Shown one piece after another: positions 9,536-19,799 of a stretch of DNA of 64,000 nucleotides; the first letter of the stretch is position 1; every line of letters begins with the position of its first letter. This stretch comes from Tenodera sinensis (lineage: Eukaryota > Arthropoda > Insecta > Mantodea > Mantidae). The DNA lies in assembly GCA_030765045.1 (NCBI GenBank), contig CM060964.1, positions 277,268,888-277,332,887 on the forward strand, given 5' to 3'. Below the pieces are notes generated by a model. It worked only from the letters and a program-made list of their open reading frames with translations, did no database searches and was not told where the DNA came from. A program made the translations under genes and the position numbers.

Positions 9536-9841
9536 CATTTAGCGTAACAACATGACTAAGAACTAGATTAGATTAGATTGCGTTCAGCGAGTTCACAAGT
9601 AGCCATGGGGCTGGTGAATATTGAACATGTCAATTGTGATGTACAAAACATTGTCAATAAATATACAGAATGAGCACATAAAAAACTCATTATATACAGG
9701 AACAAAAAAGAAACAAACAAACAACAGCAAAGAGGATAGTGGAAACACAATCAAAGCTTACCTGAATTTGTCAGATAAGAATTGAATTTTGTGTTAGACT
9801 TACACTAGGCATTTACAGCCATATTCTACTGTTTAGTTGTA
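9536..9841. other. Unassigned spacer with TAGAT repeats
   Basis: Contains GATTAGATTAGATTG near 9565-9580, a short pentamer run often seen at LINE 3' ends, followed by AT-rich sequence without coding signal. It may be a 3' UTR remnant on the minus strand, but no RT sequence supports it. Confidence 0.3.
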
Positions 9842-9923
<82 letters not shown>

Positions 9924-10139
9924 AAGAAGAAGAAGAAGAAGAAGAAGAAGAAGAAGAAGAAGAAGAAGAAGAAGAAGAAGAAGAAGAAGAAGAAGAAGAA
10001 GAAGAATCATAAGAATCATCATCATCATCATTAATAATAATAATTAAAAATAATAATAATTAAAAATAACAATAATTAAGAATAATAATAATTAAGAATA
10101 ATAATAATTAAGAATAATAATAATAATTAATAATAATTC
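9842..10139. repeat. Compound TAA / AAG / TAAT microsatellite
   Basis: About 50 bp of (TAA)n, then roughly 110 bp of (AGA)n, a short (ATC)n, then AATAATAATTAA-type repeats. It directly follows the 80-bp tandem array and lies on the 3' side of the minus-strand LINE at 10816-12705, so it may be that element's simple-sequence tail. Poly-Leu and poly-Ile frames across it are artefacts. Confidence 0.9.
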
Positions 10140-10860
10140 ATCTAGAGATCACTTAAAGAGTTATATAAGCTTTCACAGGATGATTTGTCATTTAGATTAC
10201 CTTATACAGAATAAAATGAGTTAAAAATTACTTACAAAGTTACATAAGCATTAACTCGAATAATTTGTCATTTAAATAATCTTATACAGAATAAAATGAG
10301 TTAGAAACTTCTTACAAAGCTACATAAGCATTAACAGGAATAATTTGTCATTTGAATAATCTTACACAGAACAAAATGAGTTAGAAACTCCTTACAAAGT
10401 TACACAAGCATTAACAGAAATAATTTGTCATTTAAATAATCTTATACAGAATACAATGAGTTAGGCATTACTTACAAAGCTACATGAGCATTAACAGGAA
10501 TAATTTGTCATTTAAACAATCTTATACAGAATAAAATGAGTTAGAGACTCCATGTAAAGCTACATAAGCATTAACAGGAATAATTTGTCATTTAAATAAT
10601 CTTGTACACTATAAAATGAGTTAGAAACTGCTTACAAAACTATATAAGCATCAACAGGATAATTTGCCATTTAAATAATCCTATACAGAATGAAATGAGC
10701 TAGAAACTATTTATAAGGCTAAATAAGCAACAAAGTTATATAGATATTTACAGCATAGTTTGTAATTCACATATTCACATATAGCTACATAGGAATTAAT
10801 AGGATAATTGGTCATTCAGATAATCTTGTACAGAATAAAATGATTTTGAGCATAGGTACT
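10140..10860. repeat. 80-bp tandem repeat array at a LINE 3' end
   Basis: The marker TAATTTGTCATTTAAATAAT recurs at 10261, 10341, 10421, 10501 and 10581, and degenerately at 10181 and about 10660, giving an exact 80-bp period over about nine units. Each unit also holds CTTATACAGAATAAAATGAG and ACATAAGCATTAACAGGA. The last unit (about 10795-10860) overlaps the final codons of the LINE reading frame that ends at 10816, so the array was built from that element's own 3' terminus. Confidence 0.9.
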
Positions 10861-12705
10861 CTTTAGCAGCTGTTTTAAAAGCATTGAAATTGTCAACTTT
10901 TCCCTTAAGGTTATTATGGTTTCATAATATACACCTTTCTGGAAGCAAGAAAGTTTTGCACTGGGATGATGGATATTACTCTTCTGTCTAGTGTTTATTC
11001 CATGAATTTCTTTGTTTGTTGTGAATAAGGATCGATTGCATATAAAGAATTTTAGAATCGAGAATATATACTTACTGGGTAAGGTTAATATGTTTAATCT
11101 TCTGAAAAGATCTTTGCACGAGTGTCTCCTATGGGTGTTGGAAATAATTCTTATAACCTTCTTTTGTATGAGGAATATTTGTTTACTGTCTACTGCGTTG
11201 CCCCAATATAAAATACCGCATTCCATTATTGAGTTAAAATATGCATAGTAAACTAATTTGAGTGTATCTATGGAGCTAACATTTGCCAGCGCTCAGATAG
11301 CATAACAGGCAGAACTGAGTTTGGGTAAGATATACTTAATGTGAGCTTTCCAATCTAAATATTTGTCAACTTGAAGACCCAGAAATTTGATGTTATCTAT
11401 TTGTTCTAATAACATATCATTAATCCCTATTTCAATTGGAGTGTGTGATGTTTGATGAGTTATGAATTTAATCACTTTTGTTTTATCTAGGTTAAGAGAT
11501 AGTTTGTTGGCTTTGAACCAGTAGGACATGCAGTTCAAAACATAATTCGATGTAATTATACATTCATTTAAGTTTTTGCTAGTGACCAGTACACTAGTGT
11601 CATCAGCGAACAGTACAGAACTTGCTATATTCTTTATATAAAGTGAAAGGTCATTTATATAGATCAGAAATAATAGAGGCCCTAATACTGAACCTTGGGG
11701 TACTCCATGTGCTACTGATTTCCAATTTGAAGTTTGTTTTCCATTATCAGTATCACTGTTTACTTTAATGCTTTGTTTTCTTTCCTTTAGGTATGATATG
11801 AACCAACTTAAATTTTCATTTTTAATTCCATAGAATTCCAGTTTTGCTAACAGAATGTTATGATTTACGCAATCAAATGCCTTTGCTAGGTCACAGAAAA
11901 TACCGCCTACATGCATTTTATTGTTTAGGGCAGTTATCACTTCATGTGTAAGTTTAAAAGTAGCATTATTTGTTGAGATGCCCTTTCTGAATCCGAACTG
12001 ATCTTTCACTAGTATCTTGTTATACTCGAGGTATTTATACAACCTGTAGAACATTACTTTTTCAAGAACTTTTGAAAAAACTGGTAAGAGAGAAATTGGC
12101 CTGTAGTTAGAAGCATTGTCGCAATCATCTTTTTTAAAAATGGGTCTTACAATCGAGAATTTCATCCTTTCAGGGAAAATTCCGGTCTTAAGTGACTCAT
12201 TGCACAAATAACTCAGAGGAGTGCTAATTTGGAATGAACATGATTTTAGGATTTTTGTTGTTATTTCGTCATAACCATGGGAATTCTTTGTTTTAAAGGA
12301 GTTAATAATTTTATTTATTTCTGCAGGTGTCGTCAGATTAGCTTTAAATTCTGGCAGTGCTTCTGTGAAACTTGATCTTAGAAATTCTAGTGCTGCTTCT
12401 TTACTTCCATAGTTAATATTTAGATTGTTTGTTACATCTATGAAGAATTTGTTAAAGATTTCTGCAATTTCGTGGGGTTTGTTAATTTCTTGATTGTCCA
12501 CTTCTAATGTTATTGAGTCGTTTTGTGATGAAAATTTACCTGCTTCACTTTTTATTATATTCCATGTAGTTTTTGTTTTGTTGTCTGAGTGTTGGATTAG
12601 CTTATTGTAATACAATACTCTTGCTGCTTTTATTACCCTTTTTAGAATTTTGCAATATTTTTTGAAGTGGTGTCTTAATTCTAAATTGTTACTTGAATGC
12701 ATAGC
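10816..12705 (-). pseudogene. CR1/Daphne-like LINE reverse transcriptase (one internal stop)
   Basis: Frames 11293-12702 and 10816-11226 are in phase and separated by a single TGA at 11293-11295, giving about 628 codons of RT plus C-terminal domain. Motifs: FKTKNSHGYDEITTKILK, YRPISLLPVFSKVLEKVM, QFGFRKGISTNNATF, GIFCDLAKAFDCVNHNIL, GVPQGSVLGPLLFLIYINDL, the catalytic SSVLFADDTSVLV, then NIKFLGLQVDKYLDWKAHI and a CGILYWGNAVDSKQIFLIQK tail domain. The endonuclease and ORF1 are missing; the element is cut at about 12705-12760, where another RT fragment begins. Apart from the stop the frame is intact, so the copy is fairly young. Its 3' UTR is the 80-bp array. Confidence 0.9.
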
Positions 12706-12759
12706 ATAAATGAGTGAGTTTATGTATTAATTTATCAGTATGAGTACTCCAACAGAGAT

Positions 12760-13470
12760 GTGAATCAATCCAAACACCAAGAAACCTTGTTTCACTTCTT
12801 GTATGGGTATGTTAGTCATAAAAATATCCAGTGAATTTGGTACCTTCTGATGATTAAAATTAATGTAAACAGTCTTGCTAATGTTTTAAAGTTTGTTCTT
12901 TTCTAACCAGTCTTGTAACATGAGATTTGATTTATTCACAACAGATTGGAGTTGGTTTAAATTGTTACTTTTGAAAATAATGTTGGTGTCCTCCACAAAT
13001 AACACTTTTTGCTTTTGGTAAAGATAAAGGTAAATCATTTACATATAGTAAAACAATATTGGGCCTAAAATTGAACCCTGGGGAACGCCGTGCTTCAGAT
13101 TTATGACATTGAAACAAAACTTATAACTTCAACATATTGCTTTCTATTTTCCAGGTAAGATGCAAACCATTTCCCTGCTACACCTCTAATACCATAGGAG
13201 TTTAACTTTTTAAGTAGGACAGCATAATTGACTGTGTCAAAAGCTTTTTTAAGATCAATAAATAATCCCTAAGATTGATGTTTATTATCTATGGCTTGGA
13301 GAATATCGTCAATAAATGAAAATAATGCATCGTTATTGGTTTTCCCTTTCTGAAAGCCATATTGCGATGTTGAGAGGATACCATGTAATTTCAGGAAGAG
13401 TGTCAATTTATTTAACATAACCTTTTCAAGAACATTGGAATGTGAGGCTACTCTCTTTGTAAAGAAAAGG
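12760..13470 (-). pseudogene. Degenerate CR1-like RT fragment
   Basis: A second, older RT lies on the same strand immediately upstream. Readable pieces are VLEKVMLNKLTLFLKLHG and ILSTSQYGFQKGKTNNDALF (13269-13450), then KAFDTVNYAVLLKKLNSYGI, HGVPQGSILGPILF and KVLFVEDTN (catalytic block altered to VEDT) with several stops. It corresponds to RT blocks 2-6 only. The sequence differs clearly from the RT at 11293-12702, so it is a different family member rather than a duplication. Confidence 0.7.
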
Positions 13471-14235
13471 GTCACAGCTAGTAGAGTAAGTCCAGTCAGC
13501 AAAAGAATTAGTAATGTAAGGGATAAGCAAAGATGAAAACAGAGCGTGCTAAGCACATTAAATACATTCAAATCAGCAAAAAAATAAATTAAGGATAACA
13601 AAACTTAAAGAAGGAGAAGCTAAACAGTTACCTGAAGGTCCCTCATATGGTCCAGGGGAATTCTAAAACAGTAAATATATGTTGTCATGCACTTAAGACT
13701 TCAAAGTCATTTTCCTTCACTTTCTGTTTGTTTACAGTTTTTAACCTTCAAAATACTCCTCCTAGTGCAGTTCTGGATAGATTGCTTTGAAATTTTGCCC
13801 ACATATTCTTAGATAGTTGCCTCCTAAAACTTGGTATTTTAAATGCTTTAGATAGAGCAGTTTGATATTGAATTTTTATTTTGAAAATCATTAATAATTT
13901 GAAAAAAAAATGACCATCAGTGTATTCAATAATTTTTCTCCCAAATTGTTTGACATAGCTAAATAAAAATACCAGATTTTGTAAACCTAATCAAAAACAT
14001 ATAGTCAAAGTTTACTATATTTATACCAAATAATATTTTACATAAAGCATTTCTAGTAGTACACTAAAATTGCAGCAAAAAACATAATGAATTTTTTTTG
14101 CAAAAACTATCTTACATAGAAAAGTGAAATTTGGTAAAGTCAGCAGAATAGAACAGTACTGTTTTTCAATCTGCGGTACCAGTAGATTTTGTCTGGATAC
14201 CCATTTGTTCCGTTTTGTTAGAAAATAGCATTTCT
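13471..14235. other. No recognisable gene
   Basis: AT-rich spacer. The minus frame 14021-14281 reads into the RepA end and shows no domain. Nothing here is supported as coding. Confidence 0.5.
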
Positions 14236-14335
14236 TTTTACTTTCTCTACTACGTTTAGTAGAGGAAGTATTGTATTCCACCCAAAAATTTGATGTTGAG
14301 ATTTCACTGGAAATATATGTTTTGAGGCGCTCTGA

Positions 14336-14370
<35 letters not shown>

Positions 14371-15190
14371 AGTCCTAGAAAAAGGTCTGTGTGTGTAGGG
14401 GGTCGCGTGGGTGCAGTGTGTATGTGTGTGTGTATGTCTGTCTGTCTGTCTGTGTCAGTCAGTCAGTCTGTGGACAGATAACTCAAAAATAAAAAGTCGG
14501 TTAAAAACCAAGGTTGGTATTTTAAGTTTGATGTCCTTCAAGAATGTGACACGAAGATTTTGAAGAAAATTGTTCATCCCTAAACTACCCTGTACATGGA
14601 AAATGTTGATTTTCTTGAAAATGGTTCTATCAATTTTGATAAAAATGCCATATGCTTGAGATAGTTTTATGGCAAATGAAATGTATACCTTGAATTTTCA
14701 GGCTATAGCCCATGAAGTCCTATTTACTCTGGATGACTTTTGCATAACTGATAAACTGTAAGGGATAGACCAAATTTTACTCTACCAAAAATGTATGTAG
14801 AGTCAGAGATAATCCTTGTTATTCGTGTAAGTTTGGAGATCTAATACTTCTGTCAAGTGTAACATCGCTGTTCATTTTTTTGTGTGTTAACCGTGCAAAG
14901 AGAACGGAATTTGAAAGCTTTAAAACATTTGACTATCATCCAAAGGCTATTGTATTCCTATGTTCCTGTTGCATGTGCAAGAAAACGAGCAATAAGATAA
15001 TTTCTGCAAATGTTTATCTCAACTAACAGGAAGAAGAAATAGGAATAAGAGTTTGTAATAATGATTAGTACAAGAGTAGAGAAAGTCATGTGAGATATTT
15101 TTACTCTCTATGTTATGGTATGTAAGAAGAAATAGGAATAAGAGTTTGTAATAATGGTTAGTACAAGAGTAGAGAAAGTCATGTGAGATT
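14236..15190 (+). repeat. RepA copy A (unnamed dispersed repeat)
   Basis: Reference copy of a family with further copies at 20570-22168, 54037-54924, 55091-55510 and 58330-59014. It opens with ACTTTCTCTACT (14240-14251), which also forms a hairpin with AGTAGAGGAAGT just inside, and ends with AGTAGAGAAAGT (15168-15179), the exact complement of the first 12 bases. Internal landmarks are TATTGTATTCCACCC, an A run (14340-14370), a TG/TCTG-rich stretch (14380-14470), CACGAAGATTTTGAAGAAAA, ATGACTTTTGCATAACTG and GCAAAGAGAACGGAATTTGA. No protein is encoded. The matched termini suggest a non-autonomous DNA transposon. Confidence 0.7.
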
Positions 15191-15222
15191 TTTTTATTCT
15201 CTATGTTATGGTATGTAATGTT
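15033..15222. repeat. Tandem duplication of the RepA 3' end
   Basis: A unit of about 93 bp starting AAGAAGAAATAGGAATAAGA occurs twice in a row, each carrying the AGTAGAGAAAGTCATGTGAG terminus and a following TATGTTATGGTATGTAA. The RepA end and its flank were duplicated together. Confidence 0.85.
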
Positions 15223-15753
15223 TAAATCATTATGTCCATAACTGCCAAGAACGAAAGTTGTGATACTGATAGACAAAATTGTTACAAAAAATAATCTAAT
15301 GGCCTTACTCTGGCATTGTTTTATTTCCCATGCCTCACTTCGACAACTCAATTTCATTCTCTCAGTGACAGTTGGAGTGTGATGTGTTTTGTTTCTACAA
15401 TTATGTGAGAAGTTCATGATACCAAAACGAAAGTAAGAAGAAAAGTAAGTACCTTAGCCTATGGCATAGAAATTGCAATTTGTAGAGGAAAAGTATTGAC
15501 ATCAGAAAAGAACACAATTGAAAGTTGAAATGCTGAAAGCATTGCTCCTTACCAAAATAAATCTCAAATACAGTTAGTTGCCTTGAGTTTCTCAATTACT
15601 TAAAGCAAAAGAGAAACTTCGGTAGCAAATTCATTCTTCATATGTCCAATAAGAAACAGTTTTATGAGTTATATAACATGATAACCATTTTGATATTTAT
15701 ATTTACAGAAATAATAATGTTATACATAATATTATTTTGGATATTGTAATAAC
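15223..15753. other. No recognisable gene
   Basis: Two minus frames (15019-15417, 15401-15595) cross this interval; the first is built from the duplicated RepA end and neither shows a domain. AT-rich spacer. Confidence 0.5.
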
Positions 15754-16203
15754 TAGGGCTCGGAAGTTCATGCCCTAAAAAACACTGAAATATGCTCTTA
15801 AAACTTGAAAATATGCAAAGAAATATGCACTATTTAATTAAAACAATGTCCCTTTGCATTAGACAAGACAAGTTAGTATAAATAATCAATAAAGTTACCC
15901 TATTCCTTAGAGGTTGAAGCAGAAGTGGTCCCACTGCTAGTATTAACTGCTCAATTGCAGTTCACAACCAACACTTTGCACATATTTTCAACTGTAAAAC
16001 ATTGTCTGTTGTCTCACAGAACACTTTTGTAACGTGAAAAACTTCTCTCCATGTCAATAGATGTTATCGGAGCATATTTAAATGATGTTAACTGCTTCAC
16101 AGTGAGAGTTAAGCCTCTTGGTGTGACAGATGGTATTCTTTCAAGGATGTCTCGAATATCGCACATCTGTTTATAACCAGAATTTTTTTAAATTACATAA
16201 TTC

Positions 16204-16218
16204 ACTTTCTCTTTCACT
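16204..16218. repeat. 15-bp target duplication of the inserted LINE, left copy
   Basis: ACTTTCTCTTTCACT here recurs exactly at 16435-16449 on the other side of the LINE fragment. Confidence 0.85.
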
Positions 16219-16434
16219 AATCATGACTGCTTGGCAAGTCATCTCTACAGAATAGGTATCTCAGCCTCACCAATATGTGTCCTGTGTAACGATCCAGCAG
16301 AAATGAATGAAGAACACTTGAAGACCTGTGAAGCATTAAGATCAGAAGAAACTACAGTTCAAAAGTATTGGAAAGCACGAATGCTAATGGCTTCATTGCC
16401 AGATGCAAGGCACTAGAAAACAACAACAACAACA
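16219..16434 (+). mobile_element. 5'-truncated I-like LINE inserted in hAT copy
   Basis: About 216 bp of the 3' end of the I-like family seen at 4108-7644. It encodes the last 61 codons (16231-16416), including ISASPICVLCNDPAEMNEEH and MLMASLPDARH, nearly identical to 4119-4322, then a stop and AAAACAACAACAACAACAA. A perfect 15-bp duplication flanks it. The Cys/His C-terminus and (CAA)n tail confirm the family's 3' boundary. It entered after the hAT copy was already in place. Confidence 0.9.
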
Positions 16435-16449
16435 ACTTTCTCTTTCACT
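16435..16449. repeat. 15-bp target duplication of the inserted LINE, right copy
   Basis: Exact repeat of 16204-16218, immediately after the (CAA)n tail. Confidence 0.85.
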
Positions 16450-16834
16450 TTTTATCCTATGCTACCAGGAACCGAACTTAGATCACATGTTGTTTTTTCA
16501 AAGAGAGTAAGTGACTCATGCAAAGGAAATCCTGCAGCTTCCAATGCTGTTATGGCTGCTGGTAAGAAAGAAAAATCGGCAGATATGAAACTAAGAGTCC
16601 CCTTTTAACCCAGTGCCTGACAGAATATTTTGCACAGTTTCTATTGATGAAGCATCTTTTGAATCCAATGAATTAACAACCTCTTTGACTATTTCTATGT
16701 GCTCAGCATAATATAAAACTGCATCGACATTTTCACTGAACTTTTAAGTCATCTTATTGGTCATTTTTCAAGCATTTTTAGGTCATCAAAATCCGCCCCC
16801 TGATTATTAGATTATGACAAAGGCATGTTATTGC

Positions 16835-19046
16835 TAGGGCTAGGAAGTTCCTGCATTTGCATGTTTTTTCATAGGGGTTAAAAATGTATGCTTTTACATT
16901 ATGTGCACAAATTATGGAATTTTCAGTAATTTGGACATAATTTTATTGTGCATATAACTGCACATTTTCTTGATTTTGATAAATGCATGATATTTCAATA
17001 TCGTAGTCCCTATATTGCATATTTTATTGATTTTTATGGTTTTTTTCCATTTGGATAATATTTTTCATATTGGTAGTATTGCACATAATGATCGCAACTT
17101 GCGAGGTGGCAAGAACTAATGCTGAGTCATGTTGTCATGCAGTGAATCCTCTATTTCCATCCATTCATTATATGTATGTGCGTGGAGCATAATCTGAGAG
17201 GTTTATATTAACAAAGCTAAAGTGCAGGTCAACGTTTTGAGCAGCACGATTATAGCAATGCTTGCCTGCCCACCAGTAGTTGTATTGTGGTCTTCAAACG
17301 TAACAGTGTTGTGAACTGGTTCCCACCAAATTAAATTAGGTGTATAAAATGTTAAAAAGGTCTTCAAATACCAAAAATAAAACCAACTTCAAATGCTAGA
17401 TTAATTAACTTACAGAAAGAGTTTTCGGGTGATTTAATATCTACAGATAATAGGGTACTGGTTTATGGAGCCTGTGAGAAAAATGTAGGGAGTGAGAACA
17501 GGTTTCAAACAGTTCAGTACATAAACACAGCAAAACATAAGGAGAATTTAATCAGAAAACTCGCAAACAAAAAACCTGTTCAAAAACGGCTAGTAGAGTG
17601 TTTAGGAAGTAGGGCTATTGAATTTTCCTAAGACTTGTGCCAAGCACTTTTAGCTGCTGATATTCCCTTGTTCAAAATTAATAATCTGACATCTAAAAAC
17701 GTTCTTGCCAAGTACACTAGACATGTGCTTGAAGAAAGTATAGTGCGTAAGACTTACGTAGGACATTGTTGCAATAACGTATTGTCAAATATACAAAATG
17801 AATTAACGGATCAGTTTGTGTGGTTGTCTGTTGATGAAACCCCTGATTCTGAGCGCCATTCTATTGCTAATATAATCTCGTGTGCTTTAAATAATGAACA
17901 AAAGACTACACCTTATCTTTCTAATGTGTGCGAATTGTCAGCCACTGACAATGTAACTGTGACCCAGTTTGTGATGGACTCTTTGAAATTACTATGGCCA
18001 TGTGGAATCAAATATGACCGGTTACTTTTATTTGTTACTGATGCAGGTCCTTATATGCTCAAATCTGGACAAACTCTGAAAGGTATTTTTCCTAACATAA
18101 TTCATATAACTTGTTTGGCACACACTCTTCATCGCATTTCTGAGACAATACGTGATTATTTCCCATTGGTACATAGATTTGTGTCCAGTACAAAGATAAT
18201 TTTTGTTAAATCTCCTAAGAGTTCAGCAGTTGAGATCAACAGCACCTAATATCCGACTTCCTCCTGCACCAGTGTTAACTCAATGGGGAACATGGGTCGA
18301 TGCAGTTTTATATTATGCTGAGCACATAGAAATAGTCAAAGAGGTTGTTAATTCATTGGACTTGAAAGATGCTTCATCAATAGAAACTGTGCAAAATATT
18401 TTGTCAGGCACTGGGTTAAAAGAGGATCTTAGTTTCATATATGCCTATTTTTCTTTCATACCGATAGCCATAACGACATTGGAAGCTGTAGGATCTCCTT
18501 TGCATGAATCACTTACTGTCTTTGAAAAAACAGTATGTGATCTAAGTTCAGTTCTTGGTAGCACAGGACAAAAAGTGAAAGAGAAAATTAATTATGTAAT
18601 TTCAAAAAATTCTGGTTATAAACAGATGTGCGATATTCGAGACATCCTCTAAAGAAAACCATCTGTCACACCAAGAGACTTGACTCTCTGTGTGAAGCAG
18701 TTAACATCATTTAAATATGCCCCGATAACATCTTGTGACCTGGAGAGAAGTTTTTCAGGTTACAAAAGTGTTTTGCGAGACAACAGACGATGTTTTACAG
18801 TTGTGCAAAGTGTTGTTTGTGAAATGCAATTTAGCAGTTAATACTAGCAGCGGAACCACTTCTGCTTCAACCTCTAATGAATAAGCTAACTTTATTTATT
18901 ACTTATACCAACTCCTCTTGCCTACTGCAAAGGGACACTAATTGTTTTAGTTAAATAGTGCATATTTCTTGGCATATTTTCAAGTTTTTAAGAGCTTATT
19001 TGTATGCATATTTCGGTGTTTTTAGGGCATGAACTTCTGAGCCCTA
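16835..19046 (+). mobile_element. hAT-type DNA transposon, about 2.2 kb, inactivated
   Basis: Left terminus TAGGGCTAGGAAGTTCCTGC (16835-16854) and right terminus, the complement of TAGGGCTCAGAAGTTCATGC (to 19046), form an inverted repeat of about 20 bp with a few mismatches. Repeated TGCATATTT-like motifs follow inside the ends. The 8-bp flanks (GTTATTGC and GCAAGCAC) do not match, so either the target duplication has decayed or the ends come from a rearrangement with the inverted copy at 15754-16740. A broken transposase gene lies inside. Confidence 0.75.
17375..18840 (+). pseudogene. hAT transposase (CGG-binding-protein-like group), broken
   Basis: The deduced order fits a hAT transposase. 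A BED-finger-like start reads ARLINLQKEFSGDLISTDNR, then GACEKNVGSENRFQTVQYIN, with the first Cys of the expected C-x2-C lost. Then VWLSVDETPDSERHSIAN (first catalytic Asp), LLLFVTDAGPYMLKSGQTLK (second Asp), HITCLAHTLHRISE (C-x2-H motif) and, past 18652, PITSCDLERSFSGYKSVLRD with the catalytic Glu and C-terminal dimerisation sequence. Breaks: TAA at about 17630, a frameshift near 18205-18235 and a stop at 18650-18652. Related genes occur in many insects as transposons and as domesticated copies; this one cannot be functional. Confidence 0.8.
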
Positions 19047-19206
19047 GCAAGCACATTAACAATTCTGGCTTTTTTGTTATATGATGAGTTCATGACTCAT
19101 TTTAAGGTGTCAAGTCATCCAAAGCTTCAAATCTGTTTGTTCACTTGATGGTATTTCCCTTCGATTCTCCCTTCTCCTCCCCCTTCCTTCTCCTCCCTCT
19201 TCCTTC

Positions 19207-19440
19207 CCTTTGTCTCACCTCACCTCACCTCACCTCACCTCACCTCACCTCACCTCACCTCACCTCACCTCACCTCACCTCACCTCACCTCACCTCACCT
19301 CACCTCACCTCACCCCACCCCACCCCACCCCACCCCACCCCACCCCACCCCACCCCACCCCACCCCACCCCGCCCCGCCCCACCCCACCCCACCCCACCT
19401 GACCCTGCCCCACCCAACCCGGCCCCACCCTACCCCCCTC
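19207..19440. repeat. (CCTCA)n to (CCCCA)n minisatellite
   Basis: About 20 units of CACCT/CCTCA pass without a break into about 16 units of CACCC, ending in degenerate CCCGCCC-type units. The pentamer period resembles insect telomeric TTAGG but the sequence differs. It lies about 105 bp before the splice acceptor of the exon at 19546. The long Pro/Thr/Ser/His frames across it are artefacts. Confidence 0.95.
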
Positions 19441-19545
19441 ACCCCTCATCTCAACTCGCTTCCCTCTCGTTCTTTCTCCTTCTGTCTTTCTCTGTCTCTT
19501 TCCTTCTTTATACCAAAATTTCAGAATTGCACATTTTCTTTTCAG

Positions 19546-19719
19546 ATCGTGGTTGCTATGGCATTTTGTAATCTTGCCCAAAGACGAGTGAAACAAAAAA
19601 TTAAGGACATAGTTGAAGGACCATATGTCAACAATGATGACTTCAATGAAAAGATAGCTGAAAAAGTTTTTCAAAAGCGTGGCTATTTTCCAGCTCATCC
19701 TCTTGAAAGAAACTACTAG
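19546..19719 (+). CDS. Candidate 3'-terminal coding exon of an unidentified host gene
   Basis: A pyrimidine-rich tract ending TTTTCTTTTCAG (to 19545) forms a strong splice acceptor. The exon then reads 57 residues in one frame, starting IVVAMAFCNLAQRRVKQKIK and ending RGYFPAHPLERNY before TAG at 19717-19719. The translation is charged, well mixed in composition and free of repeat signature, unlike every transposon frame nearby. A polyadenylation signal AATAAA follows at 19775-19780. The protein is not recognised. Upstream exons are not visible in this window, and the minisatellite and hAT element would lie in its last intron. It could instead be a retained fragment of a captured gene. Confidence 0.5.
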   Translation: MVVAMAFCNLAQRRVKQKIKDIVEGPYVNNDDFNEKIAEKVFQKRGYFPAHPLERNY

Positions 19720-19774
19720 AATGTGGGTAAAATAGTTAACTGTAATTTTGCTATCTTACAGTTGTGCATTATTA

Positions 19775-19780
19775 AATAAA
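19775..19780 (+). terminator. Polyadenylation signal AATAAA
   Basis: Lies 56 bp after the stop codon of the candidate terminal exon, in AT-rich sequence, as expected for a short 3' UTR. Confidence 0.45.
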
Positions 19781-19799
19781 ATATTTTATAGTACATGGT

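Larger units (their letters stand above)
15754..16740 (-). mobile_element. Inverted partial copy of the hAT transposon
   Basis: It starts at a terminal repeat TAGGGCTCGGAAGTTCATGC (15754-15773), the same terminus as the 3' end of the hAT element at 19046. Inward it matches 18292-19046 in reverse complement, covering the C-terminal transposase and 3' UTR; landmarks include TTAACTGCTTCACAGTGAGA and GTGCTCAGCATAATATAAAA. A LINE fragment interrupts it at 16219-16434. It stops near 16740, so the 5' half of the element is missing. With the plus copy it forms an inverted repeat of about 750 bp. Confidence 0.8.

Noticed and set aside
9813..10031. Long poly-Leu/poly-Ile open frame
   Set aside because: Translation of TAA/AGA microsatellite; no protein-like composition.
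10140..10860. CRISPR-like array
   Set aside because: The 80-bp units are repeats without unique spacers and belong to a LINE 3' end in a eukaryotic genome.
19207..19440. Interstitial telomere
   Set aside because: The units are CCTCA and CCCCA, not CCTAA.
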